Below are positions 33,504-45,589 of a stretch of DNA of 64,000 nucleotides, one piece after another. Source of the DNA: Clusia tigrina. Lineage: Eukaryota > Arthropoda > Insecta > Diptera > Clusiidae. Location of the stretch: assembly GCA_920105625.2 (NCBI GenBank), contig OV050030.1, positions 173,279,315-173,343,314 on the forward strand, given 5' to 3'. A program made the translations under genes and the position numbers. The first letter of the stretch is position 1. Every line of letters begins with the position of its first letter. The notes beneath the pieces were generated by a model. The model did no database searches and was not told where the DNA came from. It saw nothing but the letters and a program-made list of their open reading frames with translations.

Positions 33504-33634
33504 CTGGGTCTGTGCAACAATTATGTATAAATTAAGCAAACAAAAACAATTAAAAAACAAAAACCTAAAATAGTGTAAACTTGATACAAACATATAAAAC
33601 AACTACATATAAGTTGTAAAGTGAAATAATTGCG

Positions 33635-33969
33635 ATGTTAAAACCCTCGGACCGCGGCAAAGCTGTCCCACCCTCTTAACTACAGTATGAGATTGACAAC
33701 TCTAAATACTTAAAAAAGGTGGTTGAAAGCCCAAAGTGCTTAGTCATGTCGAGGAGGGAGAGTAGCGAAACTCTCGCGAGTGTCTCTCCATTTCTAATTA
33801 AAAAAGTAATCGACAACGTAAGAGGTGGCGAAGTTGAAAGCTGTAAAAAAATTCGAAGCGGTAACATTCTTGTCAAAACCAAAAATATCCTTCAAGCCAT
33901 GAAACTGATTAAATTGGTTTCTCTTACTCCAACAATAAAAATTGAGATCTCTTAATTGCTCCAAGGGAG
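33635..33969 (+). pseudogene. I-like LINE ORF1, 5' part
   Basis: The likely start is ATG 33635 (MLKPSDRGKAV). One in-frame stop occurs near 33677. Further on the frame reads YEIDNSKYLKKVVESPKC and IRSGNILVKTKNILQAMKLI, the N-terminal region of ORF1 RNA-binding proteins of I-type LINEs. At 33970 a 2.5-kb insertion interrupts it, and ORF1 continues at 36480. The solo LTR at 32138-33503 lies in the 5' untranslated region. Confidence 0.8.
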
Positions 33970-34034
33970 TAATATCAAAGAACATACAAGAATAGACAGT
34001 TGATATGAATGTATTTGTGCGAGTTCTGCTACTG

Positions 34035-35164
34035 CCCAGTAAAAAATTGATCGCTCTCGGAGCAATCATGGATCGATCCAATACGAGGCATTGATCGCTC
34101 CCTATTGTTCTAGAGCTCATGTATTCTGCGCTCCTTTTTAACATAGCGTGACATTGGAAGCGATCGCCCGTTTTGACTTCCTATGCGAGCAGTATTGGAG
34201 CGCTCGTTTTGACTTCCTAAGCGAGTAATATAGGAGCGCTCGGTTAGAGTTCCTATGCGCGTAGTATTGGAGCGCTCGGTTAGAGTTCCTACGCGAGTAG
34301 TATTGGAACGATCTTTTATTCATAGTACGCGAGTAAAATGAGAAACGATTATTGCTTATTCTGTATATTAAATGTTTGTATACAAAATTGAAAGAACATA
34401 ATTCTAGTCATATATATAAGAAAATTTATAGAGGGAATTCAATTCAAAATTGGAAAAAGTATAAATGGATTAATATTTAAATAAAATAAAGTAATTAATA
34501 TTAATTATTGCTGCTTTAGGCCATACGTCTTTCTGTAGAAGGCCATTTTGATTTTCCGGAACGCTTCTCTCATTGATTTCTCACAGTCTGGATAGGTGGT
34601 ATATGTATTCTTCATGGCTTGAAACAAATAGTAATGAAAAAGCCTGTAACTTTTTAGGGCGATCTTTCCCTGCGACCCGTTCCAATTAACTTTTAATATG
34701 CGTCAACGTTTCGGTTGTATCGACTGAATCTGCAATTACACCAGTTAAAAATGTATGTATGTAATATATCTCGAATGAAATAATTTACATTAAATAAAAT
34801 ATCTTACCCGTGTTTCCTGAAAAAACATGCACAAATTTGAAATTTCTTCTATTTTCACCCGCTTGATGGTTATTTCGAGTTTAATTTTAATTTAAGTTTT
34901 AATTTCTCTTTTTCACTTCTTGAACTGTTGAAGTTGTTGTATCGGGTGTTTCTTCAGTACTAAAGCATAAAAAACTACGCAGTAGCTTGCAGTAGTTCTG
35001 CAACGGCAAACAATACAAAACACTGAAGAGGAGAGATATCAGCAAAGAACCAAACAAGAGAAAGAAGTGACAGAGGAAAGTGAATGAGAGCTGACAATTT
35101 GATCCATTTATGTTCGATCCAGTTATTCCTCCTTTTTGCGAGCGATCCGAAATTTTTTACTGGG
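34035..35164. mobile_element. TIR element with CCCAGTAAAAAATT ends
   Basis: Both ends carry CCCAGTAAAAAATT in inverted orientation (34035-34048 and 35151-35164), extended by a looser repeat containing GGATCGCTCG. The interior includes tandem GAGCGCTCG-bearing repeats. There is no coding capacity and no clear target duplication. It is probably a non-autonomous DNA transposon nested in the 33976-36473 insertion. Confidence 0.6.
34155..34310. repeat. about 36-bp tandem repeat with GAGCGCTCG
   Basis: Four units of about 36 bp with the shared words TATTGGAGCGCTCG and TTCCTATGCG. GAGCGCTC is a perfect palindrome and resembles the ATCGCTC motif of the element's TIRs, so these may be multiplied subterminal transposase-binding motifs (inference). 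Confidence 0.75.
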
Positions 35165-36479
35165 TGAGAGGAGGTTTTAAAATTGATGTATGTAGTGGTA
35201 AAAATACAGTGCACCCCGCTTAACTCTAACTATCGTTATTCCTCAATTCACTTAACTTCTCAAAATAACTGAAAATATACAATTTCTTTGGTAATTTCTC
35301 ATTTTCAATAAACCCTCAAGATCCACAAGTCGAAATATTCCAGTTGCGTTTTAAGTAAAAAAATTAATTCGACAAAATAAAAAATTGTTTTCTTCATCAT
35401 TAACGAAATAAACACTACCTCTGTTTAATTAAAAGCATTAAGCCGCTAACTTAATTCGTTTAGCTGGATTTTAGACCTGCATATATTGAAGATTTTTCTT
35501 AGATTATTGATACTGTTGTTATATGTGAGAATACTGTAAATACGTTGAATTCGCTTTTGACCAGCAATTTCTTAATCTTTGTCTCTTTCTGTTCCAAATT
35601 CTAATTTTTTACTGTCCCTTGTGCACTTTCATTCGTTCATGGCCATGTATATTTAAACACGCTTGGGGTACTACTGGGGCAGTCGGAACCCATTTTAATA
35701 TAAATGAATTTTTATTAATTATTTTAGTTATTAGTAGTATAATATTATGGCAAAAACCATATGATTACTACGGTGCGTTTACTGTGAACAGAAGTGTAAA
35801 TGGAAAGCAATTGGATCTGATTTTACATTAAGAATAGTTAGAATTTATGAAAATAACTTGTTAACATTTGAATTTTCAATTCCAAATTAAATAATACAAC
35901 TTTTATTTATTTATTATAACCTTTTTCTTTTTAGAAGTATCGCATTTCTTTTTAAAATACAAATGAAGTGACCCTTTAAAAGTTTAATTTAAATGTAGCC
36001 CTGGTTTCTTCTGATTTTTTTCTCCGAATATTCGCTATTTTCGACAACATCCCAGCAGTGAACCCAACTACTTAAAATACTAGTAACACTTTTATATGTA
36101 TGTAAAATTCATATATATGTATGTACATAATATAATAATGTGTACTCGACATGTAAAATAGTTTTTGTGCATAAATGAGGAGTGTATTAATTCAGCATGT
36201 TAATTCATTCCTTTTTTATTAAATTGACAAGAAAGGAAAAATTTAGTAAACACGGCAATGAAGTGGTTAACTAATAGATAAGTTTTGAACTAGTATATTA
36301 ACCACTTGAATTTTACTATTAAATTTAGTAGTATACTTTGAACTGCAGGAATATGAAATATTTTTACAACAAACACAATAAATTCACATACACTATACGT
36401 GTGACCAAAACAAATGGTCGGAACGGTAAATAAATATGGAGGGAATTGAATGCCTTTTCTTAGTCTTCTTTGTTAATAT

Positions 36480-37396
36480 ACTGTAACGACCTAAGAGAAA
36501 TTCCTGAAGACGAAATTTTTAAGAGCTCTCACACCAAAATATTGCGGAAGTAAGGAAAATTCTTAAGAATATCAACAGCGAAATGAAAGAGACTGGTCTA
36601 ATTATTTTTACTTTTGCGGTACCTATTCTACCCACACAAGTAAACATCGTCTATGAAAAGGTTCCCATCAGACCATATATGCCCCTCCCTCTGCATTGCC
36701 GAAATTGTTTTAGATTTGACCACTCTACCAATTTCTGCAAAAACGGAAAATTATGTGGGACCTGTGCAAACAAGGAGCATTGTGCTTGAATGAAGAGTGC
36801 ACTAACACAATGCTGTGCATCAACTGCAAAGAGAGCAACTTACAGGACAACATCGCCTTTGTTTTTTCTAGAACATGCCCTGTCCTTATTAAAAATAAGG
36901 AATTGCAAGCAATTATAACTCTTCAAAAAACAGATATAAAAAGAGCAAACAAAATAAAGGACGATCGCAACAAAATGTGAACAACATACTCGACTACTGT
37001 GAAACACAATGACAACAAAAATGACAATACAACACAAAATTATAATTATATATTATTATCTACACTGCCACGAGTTTCGCAAAATCGGTCTTTCAACGGA
37101 ACATCTGCATCAAAATTGTCACACGAGAAAGCTTCTATTATTCAACCAGTAAAATCTTGCCGTTCAGAGGTCTCATACAGTGACATAAGCGATGAAGGAT
37201 ACTGCACATCCAAACCAACTGTTTACAATTTAAGATCGGAAAATAAAATTAAAATATTACCGGTTAGCTGCTCGAAGAAACTCAGATCAAAAGTGAAAGC
37301 AATGAATACCAAACCTAATAATGAAAATGAAATTAATTCATCAGTTAGACAACATGTTCCAGCTCCTGAGGACACTATGATGCTAGATGACTGTTA
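36480..37396 (+). pseudogene. I-like LINE ORF1, 3' part with zinc knuckles
   Basis: Continues ORF1 with NDLREIPEDEIF, then MKETGLIIFTFAVPILP and VPIRPYMPLPLHCRNCFRFD. CCHC knuckles follow: CRNCFRFDHSTNFC, CGTCANKEHC and, after a frameshift near 36780, CTNTMLCINC. The C-terminal part in a third frame (36999-37396) is Ser/Asn-rich. ORF1 proteins of this type coat the LINE RNA. Stops and frameshifts show decay. Confidence 0.82.
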
Positions 37397-37499
37397 ACTT
37401 TTTATTAACTATAATTGTAATTGGTAACTTAATCGTTTAAATTAATTTATTATGTACTTAATACCAAATTTACTCGGAATTCTTTGTATTTATAAGATT

Positions 37500-38184
37500 C
37501 ATTGTATCCACTAAATAGCAACAAGAAATTTCCGTATATTCAATGGAACATGAGTTGATATGGCAATAATTACAACAAGTTATTAATTATAATAAAACAA
37601 AGGTTTTTTAAATTCAAGAATCCCATCTGCACTCCGTCTCCCACATCTCACTCCCAATTATTTACAGCATATACTATTTAAGTACTTCGAATTCATCTTA
37701 TGGAGGAGTTGCTTTGCAAGTACACAACTCAATCCAGCATAAACAAATCCCTCTCTGTAACGGCTTTGATACGATAACAACTGAAGTCTACTCGAAGCTC
37801 AAATTTAAAATAACATCAGCCTACGAGCACATATCACCACAAATAAACTTTAATATATCTAACCTTAGAAATGTTTTCAATTCTCTTAGCAACCCATCAT
37901 TAATAACTGGAGATTTCAACAGTTGGTATAGTAGTCGGGGCTCTCCTCAGAAAAACAAAAAGGGCACAATTCTTTCTAAATTTATCAATCAATCAAACAT
38001 TGTGTTACTCAATAGCGGATCTCTGACGCACGTCAGCACCCAAAATACTTTCACTCACATTGATTTATCTGTCTGTTCTCCCAATCTTGCATTTAACTCA
38101 GAATGGAATGTGAGCGACGACCTCTCCGGCAGTGATAATTTTTCAATTATTATTATTATTTTTTTCCCACAAATTCTCATATAA
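37500..38184 (+). pseudogene. I-like LINE ORF2 endonuclease
   Basis: Endonuclease of the APE type. The start region at about 37530 reads IQWNM and IQESHL in broken frame. The open frame 37714-38184 shows LITGDFNSWYSSRG near residue 68 and THIDLSVCSPNL, then DLSGSDNFS, in which the usual catalytic SDH has Asn in place of His. An ATT-run near 38150 marks a frameshift or microsatellite growth. Confidence 0.82.
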
Positions 38185-38599
38185 ATTCCATATCCCTCCC
38201 ACGATTCATAATAAATTCAGCCGATTGGCCATTCAAAACTGTATCAGACACGATTCCACTCGTATCATTAGCTCAAACATCAATAAAAAAGCTTCCAATA
38301 AAAAAAAAAAATTATTCTCCAATCGGCTAATGTGTCAATACCAGAATCCTCCGGGATAATTAAAATTTATAACGTTACCTGGTGGAACCCACATCTAGAT
38401 CAACTCAAAAAGGATAAAAACGTACACTGGCATACCTCTAAAGGAAACAAGATTCTATCAAATATCCTTAACTACAAAAAAGCTAGAGCCAAACTAAAAC
38501 GCGAGATTAGGTTAGCTAAATAACTTTTAATTTTACAGCCGAAATAATCACAACGACGCCTATTACGAAAATTCTTACGAATATAAGGCGATTATATGG

Positions 38600-40597
38600 T
38601 TATAAAAGCACCCATGGTATACATTACATTCACGACCCAAACTCTCCCTCATAACCTACCACATATTTCCAATTTTTTTGAGCGATTACTGGTCTAACAA
38701 TTCTTCCGACTCAAAGTTTCCAATTTTGTTCCAACAAGCAAAATACAAAACAATCAAGAATTTAGAACTCCCTCAACCAGCCCTCTTTAGTGATCAAAAA
38801 ATCAACCAACTAGAATATTCGTCAGCTCTAAACAAATTGAAGTGTAATACGCCCGGTATTGACAAAATCAGTTATTCCATGATACGAAAAGCAGCTACTG
38901 TAATGAAGTACAGACTGGTTAGTTTTTACAACAACATTTTTAATAACTATATCCGCCAGTACAATACTATTCTTATAATCCTTATACTAAAACCAACAAG
39001 TGACAAAACCGAAACGAAATCCTACAGGCCGATATCCCTGAACTCAGGCTTATCAAAAGTACTCGACAAAAAATTGCAAATAGACTATGGTGGTTTTGTC
39101 ATAACGAATAAACTACTCAATAGTCATCAAATGGGATTCAAAAGAGGCAAATCGACAACCCTACTGTATCTAGATTATCTGATTGCAAACTGGTTGTCCA
39201 AAAAGAAACTCCCAACTATGATTTCACTAGATTTCGAAAAAGCATTGGATAAAATAGGTTTCCAGACGGTCATTGATCAACTCATCGAATGGAAAGTAGG
39301 ACCTTAAATAATCTACTATGTAAAATGTTTCATGACCAATAGAAAAATTGTAGTGAAAAGTGGTAAACAAACCTCCAATCTTCAACCACTCCACAACTGT
39401 ATACCCCAAAGGATCACCTCTCTCTTTAATTCTCTTGCTAATAGCCTACAATAAACTGAGCCACACAAACTGGCATTGCAAAAGAATATCGACTTCTACG
39501 CTTACGCAGATGATTTCAATATCATAGACCAATCGAACCAAAATAAAAACCCTTCAATAGATCTTACAACACTATTTCAAAATATATCTAGCTGGAGTGA
39601 ATACTCCGGCGCTGTTCTTTCTACAACAAAATGCACATTCATACACATTTGCCGCAAACACGTTTGCAACAGCTTCGTCAAAGCTAATAGCCTGCAAATA
39701 CCTGAGGTTAATAAATTAAAAATAAAAGATGGAACATCGCATCCTTAACCAAACATTTAAATGTAGTAAAGTGTATATCTACCGCAAAATTTAACTGCTC
39801 GGCCTACTCGCTGACCCAAGTCGTAAAATCTGTCATTATCTCTTAAATTAATTACGGGTTAGTTTTTAACACCAAAAATTTATTCAACATTAGCAAGAAT
39901 TTTAAAAAGTGCCCAAAAAAAACTATTCCAAACTCTCCTCTCACTCACAAGATTCAACTACTCCCGCCCTAAAACCATCATCAATCAATACTTCATTACA
40001 TAAATCTATAAACTCCAATACACATCCTTTCCAGTTTCGAATCCTATTCTTTGAGCTAAAGGAACAACTAATCAAGATCACTTCAAAATCAGAAGAAAGT
40101 ACAAGCTACAGCGCCACTGACTATAGTTCTGTATTTTCAGCAGAAACAATTGCAATTTACGAAGCCATTAAATATGCCTAATGGAGATAGGGCAACTTTG
40201 CCATATGTACCGATTCCCTTTCCTCCCTTCACGCCTTATATAATTCACAGATCAATGAATTCCAAGCCATATTCAAATACAAGGTAATGAATTCGCGGAT
40301 CACGCTGCAAACTACGCTTGCGCTGCTCCATTGACTTTTACTCCTAAGGACAGCTTCTCCGACATCAAACACTACCTGAAAATATACCACACCGATAAAA
40401 AATAAGCAGATTTGGAACGTTACCTCGACATGGTATAAGGACATAAACCCAAACCGAATTTCTCTTGTCGAATATTTCCCTCGTACCACAGACACAATCA
40501 GCAGACTGAACCGCATAAAATTCTAAGACTCAGATTAGGTCATTCAAATATTTATCACGGACACCTGATGAATATTGAACCCAAGTCCGTATGCAAC
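38600..40597 (+). pseudogene. I-like LINE ORF2 reverse transcriptase and RNase H
   Basis: RT fingers and palm in 38678-39307: KLKCNTPGIDKISYSMIRKA, KSYRPISLNSGLSKVLDK, HQMGFKRGKSTT and MISLDFEKALDKIG. The active site is FYAYADDFNII at about 39493. RNase H is visible at 40090-40330, with SAETIAIYEAIKYA and ICTDSLSSLHALYN, then NEFADHAAN in another frame. The C-terminal RLGHSNIYHGHL lies near 40540. The element is cut at 40597 by the errantivirus LTR before its 3' end. Many frameshifts. Domain order (CCHC ORF1, EN, RT, RNase H) matches the I clade. Confidence 0.87.
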
Positions 40598-40598
40598 T

Positions 40599-40906
40599 AG
40601 TTAACACCCGGCTGGAAGATTTGCCTAAATGCGCACTCTGAAAACTGTCCTGTCAGCATTTGGGATATTGTGAAACATTCCAAGCGCATCATCCAGCAGC
40701 CACAGATATTGTAAACATTTAAGTGAGATATAAACACATAAGCGAAGTATTGTAAACACATACGAGTAAGCGAGGTTTCGTATAGCTTTAAGATACAATG
40801 GTCAGTTAGTTCATAAGTAAACTCGGAAAGTATAAGTTCATACGTAAACTTATCAGTGAATAAAGTTTTATTTTTAAAAACCAAAACTTCACCAAAACTT
40901 ATTAAT
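40599..40906 (+). repeat. errantivirus 5' LTR (308 bp)
   Basis: Begins AGTTAACACCCGG and ends CTTATTAAT, the AGT/AAT type of termini of insect errantiviruses. A possible TATA-like or initiator element is not obvious. The start is placed where LINE coding similarity ends. No second LTR exists to confirm it. Confidence 0.75.
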
Positions 40907-40924
40907 TGGTGATCCTGCCAGGAG
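40907..40924 (+). promoter_or_regulatory. errantivirus primer-binding site (candidate)
   Basis: TGGTGATCCTGCCAGGAG starts directly at the LTR end and begins TGG as tRNA-primed sites do. The primer tRNA was not identified. Confidence 0.55.
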
Positions 40925-41374
40925 AAATAAATACATACGGATATTTGACGAGTGCCATCCTGGGACCACAAAAAAAACAACAAGTACCCACCACTTGTGG
41001 AAAAGGAATTTACAGCCCATATCATCGTGGGATATAAAAAAAAAAGAATAAATAACATTTAAAAAAAACTATTTATAAACCTAACGAAATTAATCTAGCG
41101 ATTCCTAATTCAGGACCCTCTCAGATATAAAGAATTATAAAACTAATTCAAATAAAACCTTAAACCACTAATAAATATCTTATAACAGAATTAATAATTT
41201 TGCGAATCTGTACTTCGGTATAAGTCAGACCCTCCAGAATATAAAAACTAAACATATAAAAAAATTATCCAGAATCTAAATTCAGGACACTGCAAGGAAT
41301 CAAACTGAATTAAGTTAAGTTTATATGAATTATCTATATTTATATAAATAAGTATTATAGAATAAGAGAAAATA

Positions 41375-41666
41375 AGTTCAAAAGTGAGAAGAAGCGCTTT
41401 AAATTGAGATGATAAATTTTTTTCAAAAAAACAAAAAAGGATATACCAGATTATTATATTGCGATTATTGTGGCAAGGACCATAAAACTAAAAACTGTCC
41501 GAAATTAAACAAGACAAAATAGTTCAAAAGTGAGAAGAAGCGCTTTAAATTGAGATGATAAATTTTTTTCAAAAAAACAAAAAAGGATATACCAGATTAT
41601 TATATTGCGATTATTGTGGCAAGGACCATAAAACCAAAAACTGTCCGAAATTAAACAAGACAAAAT
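41375..41666 (+). repeat. 146-bp tandem duplication with CCHC micro-ORF
   Basis: Positions 41375-41520 and 41521-41666 are identical but for one base. Each copy contains a 37-codon frame starting MINFFQKNKKG with the zinc-knuckle-like CDYCGKDHKTKNC (one residue shorter between Cys and His than canonical) and ending in TAG. It lies upstream of the capsid region. Whether it was part of gag or a separate leader ORF is unclear. Confidence 0.85.
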
Positions 41667-41669
41667 AGA

Positions 41670-42734
41670 ACTGGACGATTTAAAAAAATTATTGAAAAAT
41701 TTGAACATGACGACTCTAACAGTAGACCAGATAAACGAAGTAGTTGCAAGGGCGACAGCAAGTTTGAAAGCACAGATAGATAGACTGAGAACAGAAATAC
41801 AAACTCTAAAAGTAATAGACACAATTGTAGTATATGAGGACATAAAGATAGATCCTTCGGTAAATTGTAATGAGTCTCTTGATGCTGTAAAAAGTTTGCC
41901 GGAATTTCATGGATGTTCCAACAATTATGTCTCTTGGAGACAAGCAGCAGAAATGTGATGAAGATCTATAATTGTTATGTAGGTAGTTCAAAATACTACA
42001 CGGCAACCACAGTTTTGAGAAATAAAATTGTCGGACCCGCAAATGCAGTCCTGTCTTCACATGGTACGGTTTTGAATGTTGATGCCATTTTAGCAAGATT
42101 GGATTTCGCGTATGCGAACAAACGATCAGTAGATGTAATAGAACAGGAAATGTCAATCTTTAGGCAGGGAAGAAAGTCTCTGATTGAATATTACAATGAA
42201 GTTAATGAGAAATTGACTTTACTCATAAATAAAAATATAATGACAACAGGCGATAATAATGAAGTCATTAAAGCAATGAATTTTAAAGCTCGCGAAACAG
42301 CACTCAGAGTTTTCATTACGGGTCTTAATTACCCACTTTCAAACACAATTTCTCATTGGGCCCTAAAGATTTGCCAAATGCCTTGGCAAAGGCACAGGAG
42401 CTTTAATCCAATAATGAAAGGTATAGCTTTGCTCTAAACTTCGAGCAACATCAACATCCAAGAAATCAAAACAATAGTTCAAATAATTTAAGATTTCCGA
42501 AACATAATATTAGTAATAACAAATATAATCAAAATTTGTATCAGCCAAAACCACAGCCGATGTTTAGGAATCATACAGGTTATAAAAAATTAAATACTAA
42601 TAATCATAATTTGAATAACAATTTCCAAGCGAGAAAGAATTATAATACTAATTGGGTACCAAGAAATCTTGGACAACATAATCAATTTAATAACTATAAT
42701 CGGGGACAACCTATTCTACACAAATTTCACAACT
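41670..42734 (+). pseudogene. gag: errantivirus gag
   Basis: Reads IELDDLKKLLKNLNMTTLTV, then the conserved PEFHGCSNNYVSWRQAAEM at 41940. After a frameshift come KIVGPANAVLSSHGTVLNVD, ARLDFAYANKRSVDVIEQEM and ALRVFITGLNYPLSNTI, the capsid of 17.6/gypsy-type elements. The Asn/Gln-rich basic C-terminus (42536-42734) would bind RNA. A frameshift near 42430 separates the parts. It forms the particle core in the family. Confidence 0.87.
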
Positions 42735-42779
42735 AAGAAACTGGGACAAATAAGAATTATTGCAAAAAAGATACATTTA

Positions 42780-44360
42780 ATAATCCCTCTGATATAATAC
42801 CACATAAGTGCGTAAGTTCAATACATGGGAGGACGATAATAAAAATATACTACATAGTTAATATTTTCGGGGTAAAAACTATTTTTTATGAATTACCAGA
42901 ATTAAAGCATTATGATGCCATAATAGGTATAGAGCTATTAAAAAGAATAAATAGTAACCTTAATTGGAAAGAAACTCAATTAGAAACTGAAAATAATAAA
43001 ATTGAAAAGTTGAATTATAATGAATCTGAGGAAATAAATAATCTCAACATAGATGAGACTGTTTCTGAAGAAATGAGAGATGAATTATTAAAAATTATTA
43101 GATGTTATTCTATATCTTTTTCGACCCAAGAAACTTCCTTGCCTTTCAATACAAAAGTAAAAGCTACAATCCGTACAAAAAATAATGAACTATTATGGTC
43201 AAAAGGATATCCTTATCCATTGTCAGCAAATGAGTTTGTAAATGACGAAATACAGCGACTTTTAAAAAATGATATAATAAGACAATCGCGTTCACCTTAC
43301 AATTCCCCCGAATGGGTGGTACCAAAAAAAGGTTTTACGAGGACGGTAGTAAAAAAACAAAGATTAGTCATAGACTATAGAAAACTGAATCAGAATACAA
43401 TTTTTGATCGTTATCCGATCCCGGACGTCAGTGTAATTTTGTCCAACCTTGGAAAATCAAAATATTTTACTACACTTGAGGACGATAAAGAAAAAACTGC
43501 TTTTTCCGTTAATAATGGAAAGTATGAATTCAATAGAATGCCATTCGATCTCAAAAATGCGCCTTCAATATTCCAGAGAGCAATAGACGACATTTTGAGA
43601 GATTGTATAGGGAAAATATGTCATATCTATATGGATGACGTAATAATATATTCAGAAACAGAACAAGAACATATTGATCATATTAATCAAGTACTAAAAT
43701 CTTTAAAAAATGCTAATATGCGAATATCAAAAGAGAAGTCAAAATTGTTCAAAAAAGAAATTGAATTCCTTGGTTGTTTAGTAACACAGAATTATATAAA
43801 AACAGATCCTAAAAAAGTAAAAACTATAAAAAACTTTCCATAACAAAAGACCCTTAGACAGCTCAGGTCATTTCTCGGTTTGGCTGTATATTACAGAAAA
43901 TTTGAGACTGAATATTTAAAAAGATCAAATGGAAAAAAAATTCAAAATCATATCAAAAATGTGAAAATTACATTTTGTAATGATGCTAAAGAGGCTTTCA
44001 AAAAAATAAGAGAAAAACTTTGTGAAAATGTTGTCCTAACACAACCAGATTTTAGTAGAGGTTTTGAATTAACCACAGATGCAAGTAACCCAGCTATAGG
44101 CGCAGTCTTGTCACAAGAAAGAAAACCAATTATTTTCATTAGTAGGAGTTTTAGTGCATTAAAAAATTTACGAAACTATTTTTACGGATCATAAAATTTA
44201 ATAATTAATACAGACCACCAACCATAAACATTTGCTATAAGTGATAAAAATCCAAAGATTAAGCTAAAAAGGTGGAAAGCTTTTATTCAGGAATATTCAC
44301 CAGAAATAACGTATAAGCCAGGCAAAGAAAATGTTGCAGCAGACGCCTTGAGTAGACAAT
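42780..44360 (+). pseudogene. pol: errantivirus pol: protease remnant, RT, RNase H
   Basis: The protease N-terminus with the DSG/DTG triad is absent. Its C-terminal flap region, HYDAIIGIELLKR, is seen at 42910. RT runs 43010-43843: SPYNSPEWVVPKK, RLVIDYRKLNQNTIFDRYPI, FNRMPFDLKNAPSIFQRAID and the active site YMDDVIIYS. A short deletion removes the segment after YFTTLE that normally carries the first catalytic Asp region. Stop at 43843. RNase H follows at 43880-44360 with LTTDASNPAIGAVLSQ, NTDHQP and ADALSRQF, with a stop at 44194. Confidence 0.9.
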
Positions 44361-45580
44361 TTATTAATAATTTAAGTGATGATGAACAGACAATACATTC
44401 TAAAGAAAGTAGTGATAATGACTCAATTAAAAGAGTAAATGCACCAGTTAACTGTTTTCGACAGCAGATAATACTAGAAGAACATCCAACAGAAACGAAC
44501 TTGACATCAACACAAATATTTCAAAGTTTTTGGAGACACGAAATAAGATTCGATACACATTTAAAATTAATCCAAGAATTAAAAAAAATTTTGAGACCAA
44601 ATGTAATAACAGCAACTTATGGAACATCAGAAATAATAGGAAGAACATTACCAGAAATAAAAAGACATTTTACGCAACAATCTTTAGTACATACGACAAA
44701 AATGGTAATGGATATAACAAATCCGGACGATCAAGACGATTTAATACATAGTTTTCACACTAGAGCTCATAGAAATGCTAAGGAAAATTATAAACAACTC
44801 CTAATAAACTATTTTTTCCCAACAGTACAAAAAAGATTTCAAGAGTTTGTGAAGAATTGTGATATATGCCAACAAACAAAATATGATAGGCATCCAATTA
44901 GAGAATCCATTGGCGAGACGCCACTTCCGCAAAGGGTGGGTGAAATGTTACATATAGACTTCTTCTTTATAGATCGTGAGATACTTTTAACAGCCATTGA
45001 CAAATATTCAAAGTATTTAATCGTTAGACATGTTCAATCAAAAAAAGATGCTACAGTAGAAAATATATATTCAGATAATGAGGCAACCTTTACAAGTGAA
45101 TTTATGAAACAAATGTATAGAAATAATGGAATTCATATAGAAACTACTGCGACTAATCATTCATTATCAAATGGTCAAATTGAAAGGGTACATTCGACCC
45201 TTACGGAAATTATTAAGTGCATGAAACTGGAAAGAAATATTAGTGATATCAGAGAACTTGTCATATTATCTATAATGAGATATAACGAAACAATTCACTC
45301 TGTTACTAATAAAAAACCAAAAGATACTTTTTTTAATCAAAACTTATACGATAATATTAATAATACCTTAAGAGAAAAACAGATAAAGGACTTAGAGTAT
45401 CATAATAAAAAGAAAAAAGAAAGAAATTTTGAGATAGGTCAAAAAGTATTCATTAAAACAGATAGACGCATAAATAAAGTGACACCATAATATAAAAAAG
45501 CCTATGTGCAAGAGAATTTAAGGAATAAAATAATCACTAATAGAAATAACACTATTCATAAAGATAATATCAAATCATAA
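44361..45580 (+). pseudogene. pol: errantivirus integrase
   Basis: Long open frame (44348-45490). The zinc-binding HHCC motif is present: SFHTRAHRNAKENYKQLL and FVKNCDICQQTKYDRHP. The catalytic core has MLHIDFFFIDRE (Asp), YSDNEATFTSEF (Asp) and SNGQIERVHSTLTEI (Glu). Between the first and second Asp the sequence is shortened after KDATVENI, so a small in-frame deletion is likely. It ends with KVFIKTDRRIN and a stop at 45488, with a few more readable codons to 45580. The family role is proviral insertion. Confidence 0.88.
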
Positions 45581-45589
45581 TTACAGATG

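Larger units (their letters stand above)
33976..36473. mobile_element. 2.5-kb insertion in LINE ORF1, TAATAT duplication
   Basis: TAATAT at 33970-33975 is repeated at 36474-36479, and LINE ORF1 codons run across once one copy is removed. Ends are CAAAGAACATAC and, inverted, (A)CAAAGAAGACTAAG, a 7-bp terminal inverted repeat. The interior is AT-rich with no transposase and holds a nested element at 34035-35164 and, at 35207, TACAGTGCACCCCGCTTAAC, like a pogo/Tigger terminus. The superfamily is undetermined. Confidence 0.75.

Noticed and set aside
40907..40924. 18S rRNA 5' end (GATCCTGCCAG match)
   Set aside because: Only about 11 bases match the rRNA start and the rest does not. Its position at the LTR end fits a primer-binding site better.
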